From Trichomonas vaginalis G3 (lineage: Eukaryota; Parabasalia; Trichomonadida; Trichomonadidae): a stretch of 64,000 nt of DNA. The stretch's first letter is position 1, and every line of letters begins with the position of its first letter. Shown in pieces: positions 20,897-31,165 of the stretch. The notes below the pieces were generated by a model. The model had not been told where the DNA came from. It did no database searches and saw only the letters and a program-made list of their open reading frames with translations. The stretch lies in assembly GCF_026262505.1 (NCBI RefSeq), contig NC_067206.1, forward strand, positions 31,573,896-31,637,895. Direction: 5' to 3'. The position numbers were made by a program, and so were the translations under genes.

Positions 20897-21481
20897 TTAC
20901 TTCAAAAAGCTTGTTATGACAGTTATGTCATACAACAAGTTTAAAATAATATCTTGTTCTTCTTCTGAACGTTTGTTGTCTCTTCCGATAAAAGTTTCGA
21001 ACATGAGAACCAAAAAACGTTTTTTGAGATTGCGGAAGAGTTCAGGCAAACGTTCATATTCTGGATATGTTGGGAGCAGTTCAAAACATCTGAGCTGACT
21101 TTCGGACAAAATTGGGACAATGTCAGAAAATTCATCTTTGGTCGGACTGCTTGAAGGTAAGTCCCTTACATGTAAGTAGCTCTGGTAAAGTCTTCTCATT
21201 TCTGCTAACTTTTGGAGTATAGCTTCGTAGTTTAGAAGTTTCAATTTTAATTGTCTTATTCCACTCTTTACTTCTAAACGGTAACTATCCATGAGGTCAA
21301 GAGTAGCTTTGGTAGCTTTAAGTGGAGCTATCTGTTCCTTGACTCCTGCAATTTTGGTTGCAATTGTGATTTGAGCTCCTTCAAGTTCGCCGTCTATGTC
21401 GTTCTCAACGTCTTCAACTATGGCTTGAAACTCTTCATCGGTCCATTGAGATTGGTGTGGGACGAATTTAACTTGCTTCAT
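20897..21481 (-). CDS. Hypothetical 194-aa cargo protein (A2)
   Basis: Intact, beginning MKQVKFVPHQSQWTDEEF. The first two-thirds are helical and probably coiled coil (ITIATKIAGVKEQIAPLKAT). The C terminus is hydrophobic (LYDITVITSFL) but too short to call a membrane anchor. No family recognised. Same strand as the flanking cargo genes, 32 bp from the next one. Confidence 0.55.
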   Translation of the reverse strand: MKQVKFVPHQSQWTDEEFQAIVEDVENDIDGELEGAQITIATKIAGVKEQIAPLKATKATLDLMDSYRLEVKSGIRQLKLKLLNYEAILQKLAEMRRLYQSYLHVRDLPSSSPTKDEFSDIVPILSESQLRCFELLPTYPEYERLPELFRNLKKRFLVLMFETFIGRDNKRSEEEQDIILNLLYDITVITSFLK

Positions 21482-21523
21482 TCAAAAAATGAAAAAAAAT
21501 GTTTTTACTCTAAACGTTAAGGT

Positions 21524-21889
21524 TTACTGAACTGGTTGGATGTCGCCTTCACAGGTTATGTAGAACGGCTGACCCGAGAAGTGAAGGAGACCCTTGAGAA
21601 TTTGGCTCATTCTTGGGAAAGGGTTCTCCTTGTTTGGAAGTTGTATCCAAGGACGCTTTGCAAAGAACTTGAGAAGAGCTTCTTTCTTTGCTTGCTTTAT
21701 GCCATCGTAGGCTGTCCCGTCTGGTATTTGAATTGGAATTCCAGTCGAAGTCTCGAGATTCAAGGCAGCCCTTCCCGTTATCCAACCGCTAACAAGCTTG
21801 CCTTTTACATTCTGCCTGAGGAAGTCTTTAACAAGCTCGTTAATTTCAATTAGGTAAATTGCCTCGTCGGTAGGTTCGACCTCGACCAT
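21524..21889 (-). CDS. Hypothetical 121-aa cargo protein (A2)
   Basis: Intact, beginning MVEVEPTDEAIYLIEINEL. The centre, GWITGRAALNLETSTGIPI, suggests a compact alpha/beta domain. Its 5' end resembles the stretch encoding DEAIYIIEL at 13.5 kb in A1 and 48.95 kb in B, where only that end survives. Divergent from the 22184 gene across a minisatellite. Function unknown. Confidence 0.55.
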   Translation of the reverse strand: MVEVEPTDEAIYLIEINELVKDFLRQNVKGKLVSGWITGRAALNLETSTGIPIQIPDGTAYDGIKQAKKEALLKFFAKRPWIQLPNKENPFPRMSQILKGLLHFSGQPFYITCEGDIQPVQ

Positions 21890-22150
21890 TGCTACTGTCA
21901 GAAAAAGTACTGCTACTGTCAGTAAAAGTACTTCTACTGTCAGAAAAAGTACTGCTACTGTCAGTAAAAGTACTTCTACTGTCAGTAAAAGTACTTCTAC
22001 TGTCAGTAAAAGTACTTCTACCGTCAGTAAAAAGGAAAATTTGAGAGGGTTTTCGACGATAAAGTACTTCTACTGTCAGTAAAAGTACTTCTACTGTCAG
22101 TAAAAGTACTTCTACTGTCAGTAGAAGTACTGCTAGTAGCAGAGATTTTT
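21890..22150. repeat. 21-bp minisatellite between divergent cargo genes
   Basis: About ten copies of the unit TACTTCTACTGTCAGTAAAAG, with variants in TAAAAG versus AAAAAG and one interruption around 22035. Each junction contains AGTACTTCT or AGTACTGCT, so neighbouring AGTACT palindromes recur every 21 bp. It separates two divergent starts, so it may influence their expression. A different minisatellite occupies the homologous place in A1 and B. Confidence 0.9.
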
Positions 22151-22183
22151 ATCGTTGTGGTCCGACGGTTAAGCCACAAACGA

Positions 22184-22762
22184 ATGTCCGACGTCCCACC
22201 AACTGAGTCCATTCCCAAACCAGAGGAACCTAAAGCACCAGCCCCTGCACCTCAGTTCCAGCAAGTACCTCCACCAAATTACTACCAATTTCCACCTCAA
22301 GGTTACTACCAATTTCCACTACAAGGCTTCCCGAACTACCCTCCTCAGCCTATGCCTTACTTCCCCAACCCTTGGATGTTCCAGCAAGCTCCACCCCAGC
22401 AATTCCAATCTCAATCCCAATCGAAGAGAGACCAAGAGTTCGAAGAAGGTCTGAACCGTTTACGCAAAGATTATGCCACAGCCCCTATGGAAGACGACAG
22501 GCTTTCAGTCTCTTCCCTCAAATCGACCGATTCGACTCGTACCACAGATTCGGTTCGTGACCGTGAAGACTACCTCAAGCAGTCTGAGAGACTCTTCATC
22601 CTACAATCATTTACAGTTGGAGCTCTCAAGAACATGCGCAATTACGAAGGTCAGACACCAGCTGGAGACCGCAAAACAGACGTACTCGCAAGAGCCGTCC
22701 AGCTCGTCAAAACAAAGACTGAGATAGTCGACTTCATTCTTGCAGCTTGCCCATACAAGTAA
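22184..22762 (+). CDS. Pro/Gln-rich 192-aa cargo protein (A2)
   Basis: Begins MSDVPPTESIPKPEEPKAP. Roughly residues 15-90 are Pro/Gln/Tyr/Phe-rich with a repeated YYQFPPQG motif, a disordered region. Residues 95-192 are a helical domain (ILQSFTVGALKNMRNYEG, then DVLARAVQLVKTKTEIVDF). Low-complexity plus helical layout is common in structural or condensate-forming proteins, but no family is recognised. Fragments of its 5' end recur at 13.1, 48.6 and 52.15 kb, so the gene was once more widespread among these elements. Confidence 0.6.
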   Translation: MSDVPPTESIPKPEEPKAPAPAPQFQQVPPPNYYQFPPQGYYQFPLQGFPNYPPQPMPYFPNPWMFQQAPPQQFQSQSQSKRDQEFEEGLNRLRKDYATAPMEDDRLSVSSLKSTDSTRTTDSVRDREDYLKQSERLFILQSFTVGALKNMRNYEGQTPAGDRKTDVLARAVQLVKTKTEIVDFILAACPYK

Positions 22763-22790
22763 AAAAATAAACAATTACGAGTTAAACTTT

Positions 22791-22991
22791 TTATTCTTTC
22801 TTTTCTGAGTTGTTTAGAGCTGGTTTCTCTTGTAGAAACCTTTCGTACTCTTCCATGGTCATGCAATTGCGAATTTGGTACGCAATTCCAGGTTCGTTGT
22901 TTTTGAACCTTATGTATGTAACGCTTCCATCCTCCTCAGGGAAGTAAGCTGCTAACATCTGACCAAGTTTTCTCGGTGACTCGGAGCTCAT
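22791..22991 (-). CDS. Hypothetical 66-aa cargo protein (A2)
   Basis: The ATG at 22991 (MSSESPRKLGQMLAAYF) is preferred because it follows AAAAAGTGACATTTTTA. Small alpha/beta protein with an acidic, Lys-ending tail. Converges with the Pro/Gln-rich gene, 28 bp between stops. No family recognised. Confidence 0.5.
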   Translation of the reverse strand: MSSESPRKLGQMLAAYFPEEDGSVTYIRFKNNEPGIAYQIRNCMTMEEYERFLQEKPALNNSEKKE

Positions 22992-23043
22992 TAAAAATGT
23001 CACTTTTTAAACGTTAAGTTTTTAGTCTTATTTTACCCTTTGT

Positions 23044-23238
23044 TTACCCTTTGTTTACCCTTTGTTTGTCAAGGTAGTATTGGAGTGCAATTTCTCCAAA
23101 TTCTCTGTGTCGGAGTTCTTCAGCATTTTCCAAGGTGTTCCTGGAGAACTCAAAGAAGTTGTCAAGAACATACTGCCATGCTGCTCTTCTGAGTTCGTCG
23201 GTATTTTGGAAGTGTTGCACCTTCGAGTCTTCGGACAT
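23044..23238 (-). CDS. Hypothetical 64-aa cargo protein (A2)
   Basis: Begins MSEDSKVQHFQNTDELRRAA and is predicted all-helical. Its leader has AAAAAGTGTCATTTTTTC just before the ATG, matching the other cargo genes. Three copies of CCCTTTGTTTAC lie at the 3' end (23035-23068). Divergent from the membrane protein gene, 43 bp between starts. Confidence 0.5.
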   Translation of the reverse strand: MSEDSKVQHFQNTDELRRAAWQYVLDNFFEFSRNTLENAEELRHREFGEIALQYYLDKQRVNKG

Positions 23239-23281
23239 GAAAAAATGACACTTTTTCTATTAAACCGTTTTGGCATTTCTC

Positions 23282-23461
23282 ATGAGTGAGTATAGTTCTG
23301 CCGAACCATTGGAAGAGAAGAAGTACCCTTGCTGGCAAAAGACAAAAATAGTTGCCTTAGTTGTCATTGCAATTGTACTCGTAATTGAATTCATTGTACT
23401 TCTCTTCACGTACATAAAACTCAGCAATGGTATTTGCTTTAAGAAGCTACCATCTTACTAA
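23282..23461 (+). CDS. Small single-pass membrane protein, 59 aa (A2 cargo)
   Basis: Begins MSEYSSAEPLEEKKYPCW, then one long hydrophobic helix (KIVALVVIAIVLVIEFIVLL) and a short basic tail with two Cys. The layout fits a type III/tail-type membrane protein. Its stop codon abuts a short piece matching the 3' end of the packaging ATPase gene. In a capsid-forming element a small membrane protein could serve entry or egress; this is inference. Confidence 0.6.
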   Translation: MSEYSSAEPLEEKKYPCWQKTKIVALVVIAIVLVIEFIVLLFTYIKLSNGICFKKLPSY

Positions 23462-23640
23462 GACTAAACACTTAGATTTTTCAAGCTTGACTTTTTTACA
23501 ATTTGAATTTTGTTGCTGAATTCAGTAAAAATATAATTTAGGGTAGAAGGTTAGATCTAACCTCATTTCTACCCTCATTTCTACCCTCTTGAATTTTCAT
23601 GAATTTTCCCGAAATAAAAAATAAAGTTATTTTTATTTTT
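23462..23640. other. Module junction: ATPase 3'-end piece and palindrome unit
   Basis: 23462-23515 matches, in reverse complement, the last bases of the ATPase gene and its downstream AAATCTAAGTGTTTAGTCTTA. A second, fuller copy of that gene end lies 1 kb away at 24494. 23518-23598 is a palindrome unit (GGTTAGATCTAACC type) followed by TTTTCCCGAAATAAAAAATAAAG. This marks a recombination border between cargo island and conserved block. Confidence 0.7.
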
Positions 23641-23672
23641 TTTATTTTTTTATCCGGAATATAAAGACAGAT

Positions 23673-24476
23673 ATGTCAACAACCGAGAACACAACAACAG
23701 TTATAGTCCATGAAGCTATAAATGAAGAATACGAGTACATACAGTTTAACAAACAATTGCGTCTAATTCGTTCGGTCAAAGACGATATGTACCAAATGCA
23801 AAGTATTTTGACTGCATGTTTTGCTCCAGATACCAAACACGCAGACGATTGGTTCAAAAACCGAAGCACACAAGAACTTTTGAGTGAAATTTCTCTAGAC
23901 CGAGAATTCTCGGCCTTGCATAAAACACATGAAAATCGTAAAAATTTGCCAATAAATTTAAGAGGATATTATGTACATAGACTTCTTGTAAATGCTGTTG
24001 CAATGTGGGCTTCGCCTCGTTATGCTTGGTATATTTACAGACTTCTTGACGAAATTCATAGACAAGAACGTGAAGAGCTAGAGAACAAGCTTGAAGCAAA
24101 AGACAAAAGCATTCAGAAAAGAATACCACGTTCGGTACCAAAAGGAAAGGAAAAGAACTATAAGTATATGATTTATACTGAAGAGATGGAAAATGAAGAA
24201 GACAGAGATATGGTTATGTTGCATTTAGTCAGAAGAAACAACAAAAGCTTTTACGACCTTGCTAAGATTTACAAATCTGACAGAAATTGGTTCTATCGCG
24301 AAAACTTACCGATTTCAATGACCCCAAATGAAGATGTGAAACAAATAGTTCAAGATACGTTACCTCAAACACACTAGGATATTAAAGGTTGTACAATACT
24401 TACCTTCAAAGAAGACTTACCGCTACTGAAGGAAAAAATAACAGAGTATTTTGACAACTTCAAACAAGCAGAGTAA
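23673..24476 (+). pseudogene. KilA-N domain protein (A2 copy)
   Basis: Same gene as 13564-14367, with the KilA-N signature YVHRLLVNAVAMWASPRYA. It carries a different hairpin insert in the centre (CCGAGAATTCTCGG near 23900) from the A1 copy. It looks lightly broken. It converges with the ATPase gene. Confidence 0.7.
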
Positions 24477-24493
24477 ATGAACTCTTTATTTTT

Positions 24494-25364
24494 CAAGCTT
24501 GACTTTTTACAATTTGAACTTTGTTCGTAGATATGAATTCTGAAAGAAGTATGAGGGTCTTGTATGACTTTGTACTTCTCCCATAGTTCATGTCTGTCAA
24601 ACTTACCTGCCATGGACTCTTTCATAAGTTCCATGAAATCGTCTTCGGACAATCCGGGGAAAAGTATAATGTCAGTAAGTATTTTTTAACATCCTTACTT
24701 AAACTCTTTGCTGTCTGTACACATATTACGACTGAGATGTTAAAGTGTCTGAGCTTCTTAAGAATTCGACACATATCTTGTTCTCTATTCTTAAGCAAAG
24801 GATGAGAAGCAAAGTCATCTAAGATAAGAAGACACCTATGAGGGTATGTCTTCCAATCGTAAGATTGCAATTTCTTCGAAATGTATTCTATCTCTTTCTG
24901 TTTGTTTCTGAAGTGTTTCTTCTCTAATATTCTCTGCATTTCCTCATTTGGGTCTTTAAACTTAGAATTTATATACTCATTTATAGCATTGTACTTCAAA
25001 ACTCTTCTTTGGTACTTCTTTATCCAATCCAACAACTCAGAGTCTTTATACATACTAACTTAGACTTCTTTATAATATCTTTGAACGAATTGACGGTTTG
25101 GTCAAATTGACCAGAAGTACTACAAATGACTACTAACTCATAGAATGGGTTCTTCTCATCTAGTTCTTGTTGTTGTGCAGCCATTTTAAGATAAGTGAAA
25201 GTCTTACCCGACCCAGGTGGTGCAATTAGACCTGTTATACCATTCTGAGCAAATAAGAACTTGTCATGTATAGGCTTTATCTGAGCATTTTCTAACTTCT
25301 TCTTGTTCTTGTTTAAAACATTCTCAAATTTCTTGTCAATGTCAGCAAACTTTTTTTCTAACAT
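24494..25364 (-). pseudogene. Packaging ATPase, A32-like (A2 copy)
   Basis: Counterpart of 12202-13077, with APPGSGKT and LLILDDF motifs visible on the minus strand. It looks broken, with a few disruptions. Confidence 0.78.
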
Positions 25365-25400
25365 ATTTTTAGAAAAATTAAAATTTTTATCTTTTAGAAA

Positions 25401-25851
25401 ATGTCTAGCGATTTCGCTATCTATATTCGAGACAAGCTTTTCGACAGCAAAACATCTGTCGACCATAAAATCTTACATAGTGTAAACAAGAAAGGTGAAT
25501 TTGTTCTAAAGTTTTGTTTCTGGGAATATGACAAGAACCATAAAACATTAAGCAGAGAAGTCTTAAAATTTGTCAATGACAGACTTGTTGACAGAGATGA
25601 CGCCTCTTGGAGAGATGAAGTCCAACAAAACTTCTTAGAATGCAAAGAAGACACATGCGCTGTTCTTGAAGATGAAATAAAAACAGAATAGATGAGCTAT
25701 TAAAGGACAAAGAACTTTTACATAAATATGGTTGCGCCAAATTTGACATAACTCCACCAGAAAAGAAGAAGAGAGAAAAGAAGAAAAGAAAGTAGAAGAA
25801 GAGAAGAAAGAACCTGAACCAGTTCCAGAGAAAAAGAAATTTGACATGTAA
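25401..25851 (+). pseudogene. 149-aa-type protein (A2 copy)
   Basis: Divergent partner of the ATPase, 36 bp between starts as in A1 and B. Begins MSSDFAIYIRDKLFDSK and keeps the Lys/Glu tail. It looks broken. Confidence 0.6.
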
Positions 25852-25867
25852 AAATAAAATTTTATTT

Positions 25868-26286
25868 TTAGAACATTTCTGGGTCAATGTCAATGTTCTC
25901 TTCCTCTTTAGGAGCAAACACTGGCTTAGACTCTAAAATCTTTTTACCCAATTTACCTTGAACTTCAACTATCTTAGACTCATAATATTCATAGTCGTCT
26001 GCTTTCTTTGGTTCATAAGGTATAACAAGTTTGTATGCTTTGCCTTCTTTAAGGTTTGAAAACCTTCTGTCAAAACTTCTTTGACTGCTAACAAACCTTC
26101 TATGTCTAAGTCTTCAAATTTCGCACCATTTTTAGTCACAATAGCAAACTTAACTGGTTCGATGTTCCAAACTTTGCTGAATGAAGACTTTTCAAAATGG
26201 TAGAAGTAAACATTCAAATATGTGAATGGGTCTAGTTCTTCTTTAAGTCCTGACATGTACTTATTTACTGAGATGAATTTTGCCAT
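25868..26286 (-). pseudogene. 139-aa protein MAKFISVNKYM (A2 copy)
   Basis: Counterpart of 46699-47118, converging with the 149-aa-type gene at a T-rich junction (AATAAAATTTTATTTTT). It looks broken. Confidence 0.6.
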
Positions 26287-26321
26287 CTTTTCTATCGGAT
26301 AAAAAATATTTTTTTTAAAAT

Positions 26322-27550
26322 TTACTCAGAAAAAATTTTCTTTGTATATACACCATTCTGTACGTCTAAAAGACTTTTGACATTTGCCAAGAATGTTCGT
26401 TTAGACGCTGTCATATAACCATATTCTTGACAATTTGTTTATACGAATCGTACAATGACCTTTCATCTAAACACTCAAAGTCAGTTTCATCTATGAACAG
26501 TTCATATACACTCTTGTTTGCTTCTAACAATGTTTGTCTCTCTTCGTATGTGGAATTTGTCTTGGATTGAACTTTGAAATATCTAATGTCATAAAATATG
26601 AGAACAGTGGTTGTAAAAGTCAGATGTCAAAGTTTCTGCTAAGTCGTCAAATATTCTGTATCTTGCATATGAGAATCTGACGTTCTGACAACTACATATC
26701 TTCTGTCAGAACTTTCTAACTTCATCGGAACAGTATTGTTTGAAACCATAATGAAGTTTGCAACATTCTCACAAACTCTTGAGTCTTTATACTTTCTTTC
26801 AACAACACCAACTTTGTCTGTTATAAGACTCTTCAAAGCATCTGAGTTCAAAACTTTTGTTGTATCTATACTTTGAAGTTCATTGCAAACTATAAGTTTC
26901 ATATTCTCTATTGAGGAGTTAAACTTGCCACAGATGTTTTCTAAGTTTGTCATATTCGGATTCGAATAACCTTCTAACAGTTTGCACAAAATATCTGTAA
27001 AGAAAGTATTCTTACCAGTTCCTTGTTTTCCAATTATAATGAGAGCAGTTTCATTTTTAGCACTTGGATGTTGTAAGATATTTGCAAACCAACATAAGAT
27101 ATACTCATAGACTCTTTCGTTTCCATTGCATATAATTTCTTTGACATGGTCTAACCAAGCTTCTATAATATTTTCTTTCCATTCTACTTGTTCGTATTTA
27201 TATCCAGTGAAGATAGAATAGAAGTTTGGAGAAGGTGTATAGAACTTTATACCAACTGAAAAATCTTCTAACTTTGACAATAAGATATCCCAAGCATCTA
27301 ACATCTTCATGCCAACTTGTACAACTTTTATTTTCTTAAGTTTCTGTCTACATTCTTGTTCTGAAACTATTGTTGCTCTTGGTTTGTTAAAGACTACATC
27401 CCATTCTTTCATAACATAACATTCTGGGGCAGAGTCGACATAAATGACTAAACGTTTCAAATTCTCGACTGCTTTGTTATAGTCTCGAAATGGACACATA
27501 TTTCTGAATGCTTGGAAGTCATAAAAATCTGAAACATCTATTCTGTACAT
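26322..27550 (-). pseudogene. SF3 (D5-like) helicase (A2 copy)
   Basis: Long stretch with GKQGTGKNT (Walker A), MKLIVCNELQSID (Walker B region), ANFIMVSNN and SSDRRY in the SF3 order. The DNA here is free of the mariner seen in B. It looks broken near the 3' side, with few disruptions. Confidence 0.8.
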
Positions 27551-27576
27551 TTTTATAAAAATAAAAAATATTTTTT

Positions 27577-28371
27577 TTATTCTTGACTTTGTTGTTGCAT
27601 TTGTTGCATTTGTTGTTCTTGAGCTATTTGTTGTTGAAGTTGTTCTTGTAATACAATACTTTCACCAGTTGCATCTTCCAATTCGAAACTTTCTGCCGTC
27701 ATTGACAAATACATAGGACATAAAAGTTTTACAGGAACAAAGTTTGCGTCAACTAATGTCAACGTTATACTTGCCAATGTGTTGAGTTCACTAAGGTTGA
27801 AAATTCTGCATTCGAATGAACAATAGGCAAACAGCAGAGAAAGTATTGTTTATACGCATAAGTATCTTTTGGTCATAATAGTTTCTGTCGACATTCGAAT
27901 AACACTTTGAACCTAAGTTTGAAACAATATATAAGATTGGTGTGCTTAATGTCAATGGAATAGACATTCCTTGTATGACACCTTTTCCTGTTATAGGAAA
28001 CTGTTGGTAGTAAAAACCAGAAATAAGTTTTGTATTATAGCTCATATCGTTTATAGTAAACTCAGTCGGACATCCAAACATAATGAAACCTGCTCTAGTT
28101 GCAGCACATGTTACACCCGTACTTAAAGTATTAAATAAGTCAACAAAACCTGTTGGTGGTATATCTGAGTAAGTATCTTCAAAGGAGTATTTTTTACCAT
28201 TCACAACAATAAAGTCTTCTGGTGTCAAAAGAGCAAAACAGGCTTTAGTCGTCATTGTGTTTAAGTTAGTTTACAATACCGTCCTTGAGGACTTTGTAAG
28301 TTTGTTGTTATAGAATTATATGACTCAGGGTTTTTAGTCGTAATAGTATAAACCATTATATCTTCTGCCAT
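27577..28371 (-). pseudogene. Penton-like minor capsid protein candidate (A2 copy)
   Basis: Counterpart of 43295-44092, with leader TTTTTAAATATATATAAATG. It ends in the same Gln-rich tail just before the helicase leader. It looks broken. Confidence 0.6.
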
Positions 28372-28381
28372 TTATATATAT

Positions 28382-28612
28382 TTAAAAGTTTTTCTGAAAG
28401 TGGAGAAGAACTTCATCTAAACTTTCACATGGCGTTTCTTGAAGTTCTCTGTCTAAGAAGTTCAAATATTTTGTAAAGACATAGAACTTTCCTTTGTCTA
28501 CACGAACAAACAAAACAGGGTCTTTCATATCGTTCAAAAGTGTGTAAAGTCCTTTACATGAAATAAAGTCTATATTATTTTTCTTCAAACATCTTTCAAG
28601 AAGTTTTGACAT
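28382..28612 (-). CDS. 76-aa element protein (A2, intact)
   Basis: Begins MSKLLERCLKKNNIDFISCK. Small helix-strand protein (DPVLFVRVDKGKFYVFTKY) with an acidic C-terminal helix. It sits between the 192-aa and penton-like genes in A1 and A2 but is absent from B. No family recognised. Confidence 0.6.
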   Translation of the reverse strand: MSKLLERCLKKNNIDFISCKGLYTLLNDMKDPVLFVRVDKGKFYVFTKYLNFLDRELQETPCESLDEVLLHFQKNF

Positions 28613-28618
28613 TTTTAC

Positions 28619-29200
28619 TTAGCAAATAAATTTTAATGAAATGTTGTGGTCGTCAAATATTTTTATGACGTCTGGGAAACTATACTTTAAGTTCAACGTT
28701 TCACCTCCTTTCATAACGTATATCTTGTCAATGACATTATATGAAACACCACAGCAACTAATGTCGGGTTCTATTTCTTTGATGTTTATATCGTCTGCCT
28801 CTGTCAAAAGTTTCAATAGTTCTTTCAAAACTTCATGAGGTGCAATGACATATGAGTTCACTTTTACAGGGTTGTGTTCGACCAAGTTTAACATTATACT
28901 TAAAGCTTGACAAATCTTCTCCTGAGTTTGAAGTTTGTCTTTCAGTTGTTGGTAGTCGTTTCGAATATCTGCAACAGAACTTAAGTCTCTGCTAACTTCA
29001 GGATATGTTGGTTGTTCTTTTACAGGAACAATTGTTATACCATCTTCGTCTTCGTATGGTTTCCCCACTTCAACATCTCTGTCTTTGACATTGACAACAA
29101 CACTTTGACTGTTTGTTTGAGTTGGTGAATTTAACTTCACATCTGCCACCGCCATTAAACCTTTTGAAACACTTACGCTTCTATTTTTCGGAAATGACAT
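28619..29200 (-). CDS. 193-aa element protein (A2, intact)
   Basis: Orthologue of the 192-aa B protein, with one extra Gln in the VPVKEQPTYPEV segment. The start MSFPKNRSVSVS is preferred over an upstream in-frame ATG because it directly follows the 18-bp divergent promoter and the extension would overlap the divergent gene. Confidence 0.7.
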   Translation of the reverse strand: MSFPKNRSVSVSKGLMAVADVKLNSPTQTNSQSVVVNVKDRDVEVGKPYEDEDGITIVPVKEQPTYPEVSRDLSSVADIRNDYQQLKDKLQTQEKICQALSIMLNLVEHNPVKVNSYVIAPHEVLKELLKLLTEADDINIKEIEPDISCCGVSYNVIDKIYVMKGGETLNLKYSFPDVIKIFDDHNISLKFIC

Positions 29201-29218
29201 TTTACTTAGAATAAAAAG

Positions 29219-29530
29219 ATGGACGTATTCGAGTATCTCTTCGAATTGAAGCAGAACAAAGTTTACACACACAAACAATACAAATACATTGACAGAATAG
29301 TTCTTTATACAAACAATGGTAAATGTTATAGAATAGCAGTCTTTGCTGAACCAAAATATTTTCATAAAGCAAAGAAAGTTGGTATAACTGAAATGGTGAA
29401 AGTTCTTGAAGCAGACAAAAATATAACTTCAAAACTTACAGATATTTCTAAAGGAAGTTTATCTACAATATTATGTCAAAACTGGCGTACTGTCAATATT
29501 TGACGGAGAGAAGTCAGTTCAAGAACAACT
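29219..29530 (+). pseudogene. 139-aa-type protein antisense to the capsid end (A2 copy)
   Basis: Begins MDVFEYLFELKQNKVYTH and converges with the capsid gene as in B. It looks broken. Confidence 0.55.
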
Positions 29531-31133
29531 TACTGACCTGCTGCCAAAATCTGCTCGATGGAAGCTGTCGTTATGCCAATCTGAGGAGCCCCAGCAGGTT
29601 TCATCGAACGAATCTTCAAAAGAGCATCTTCCGTGAAAAGTGCTATTGGTTTTGTAAACTTCTTTGCTCTCAGTTCATCTGGACCGTCTCTGTCACCAGT
29701 ATATTGTATTTGTACAGTACCAACAGTTGAAATACCACCCATAAAGTCTTCTGAGTCAGCAAATGGAATGCCAAGCCAAAAGTTTGAACGGTCTCCATTT
29801 GTATATTGAGTTTTTTGACCTCCTGTATGAGTCCATACTTTCACATATGGCATAATAGAACTTTGCATTTCAGGGTTAATGGTTGTTGTGAAGTTGTTGT
29901 TAAAGTTCATAGCATCTAATGTCAAGTTGTATGACCTCATATCCTCAACTGTAGAATATTCTTCTCTTGGATAATATTTGCCATCTATGTTTATATGATA
30001 TTTAATACCGGGTTGTAGAAACAAGAATAGTCATTTATAGTTCGTCTGAACAGTACAAACATAGTATCTGCATGTTTCATTGCAGTTGTTAAAGCAATAT
30101 CTGTTCTTGCACCTGGGTCAGCACTTTGGTTTCCAACTTCACCTGCAAAGTCTTTGACAGATATTTGGTGTATAGGGAACATAAGTGGAACTGCAATATA
30201 TTTGGCAGCTAAAGCATTTGAAATATCTGGGTCCAACATATAGACTGCAAGTCTGCTTTCTATTCTCTTGCATTCAAATTTTTCGCATGTGAACTTAACT
30301 GGGTCCCAAGCAGTTCCAGCAGCATTGAAATAATAGTTTACTTCATTGTTGAAGTTTGAGAAACCAAAGTCTAAGTCAACTTTGTCTTTGCAAAAGTCAC
30401 AGAACTTGGCTCCACCAGTTCCAGCTACAGTAATGCTGAATGGGTCTTGTGTTGGTGCAATGACTAAGTTATTTTTGCTTGGAGTAAGTTCAATAGAAAT
30501 TTTTCCTGCCCAGTTTGGCAAGTATCTTAAAAACCTGAAGATGAGGAAAGATGACAAAGGAACTCTAAGTTTCAGTTTTACTTTAGTGGCAGCAGTTCCA
30601 TCTGAACCAGAAAGGTTAACATAAACTCCTGGAACGTTAGGGTCAAGTCTTCTTATTTTCTCAATATTTGCATACTGGTCTGTTTGTTCTCTAGCTTGTG
30701 GTTGTACTGAGTTTCTCAAAGCGAACCATTCATAGTTTGCCCATGTTACTGTTTGAACTAAGTCAGAGTTAGAATATATCTTATATCCCATGAAAACTTC
30801 TGGAGCATATTGGTATCCGACATAGAAAATTCCATTGCAACCTTTCTTGTCAGACAACTTGGCAGAAGGTTTTATTTCAATGTCTTGTTCCACGTATAAG
30901 AATGAGTTGTCAATAGAAATAATATGAAACCTGTCGCAAGCAATATCTACTGTTGTTGAAGAACCTTCTCCAAACTCACCTACGTTTCCATAAGAAACAG
31001 CAGTTGTATATTCGTAAGTTCCAGGAACTATTTCTGACCTTCTAATGGCATTGTCGCATTCGTTATACCATTCGGAAACATTTCCGTTCATGGCATCCAA
31101 AACTGTTGGCGTTATATTCTGAGCGGCGTACAT
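29530..31133 (-). pseudogene. Major capsid protein (A2 copy)
   Basis: Nearly identical to the A1 copy, including the same two variable patches, and distinct from B in those patches. It looks lightly broken. The leader is the same ATATTTTTACCCATATGAAATG. Confidence 0.8.
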
Positions 31134-31165
31134 TTCATATGGGTAAAAATATAGAATAGTTGGAT

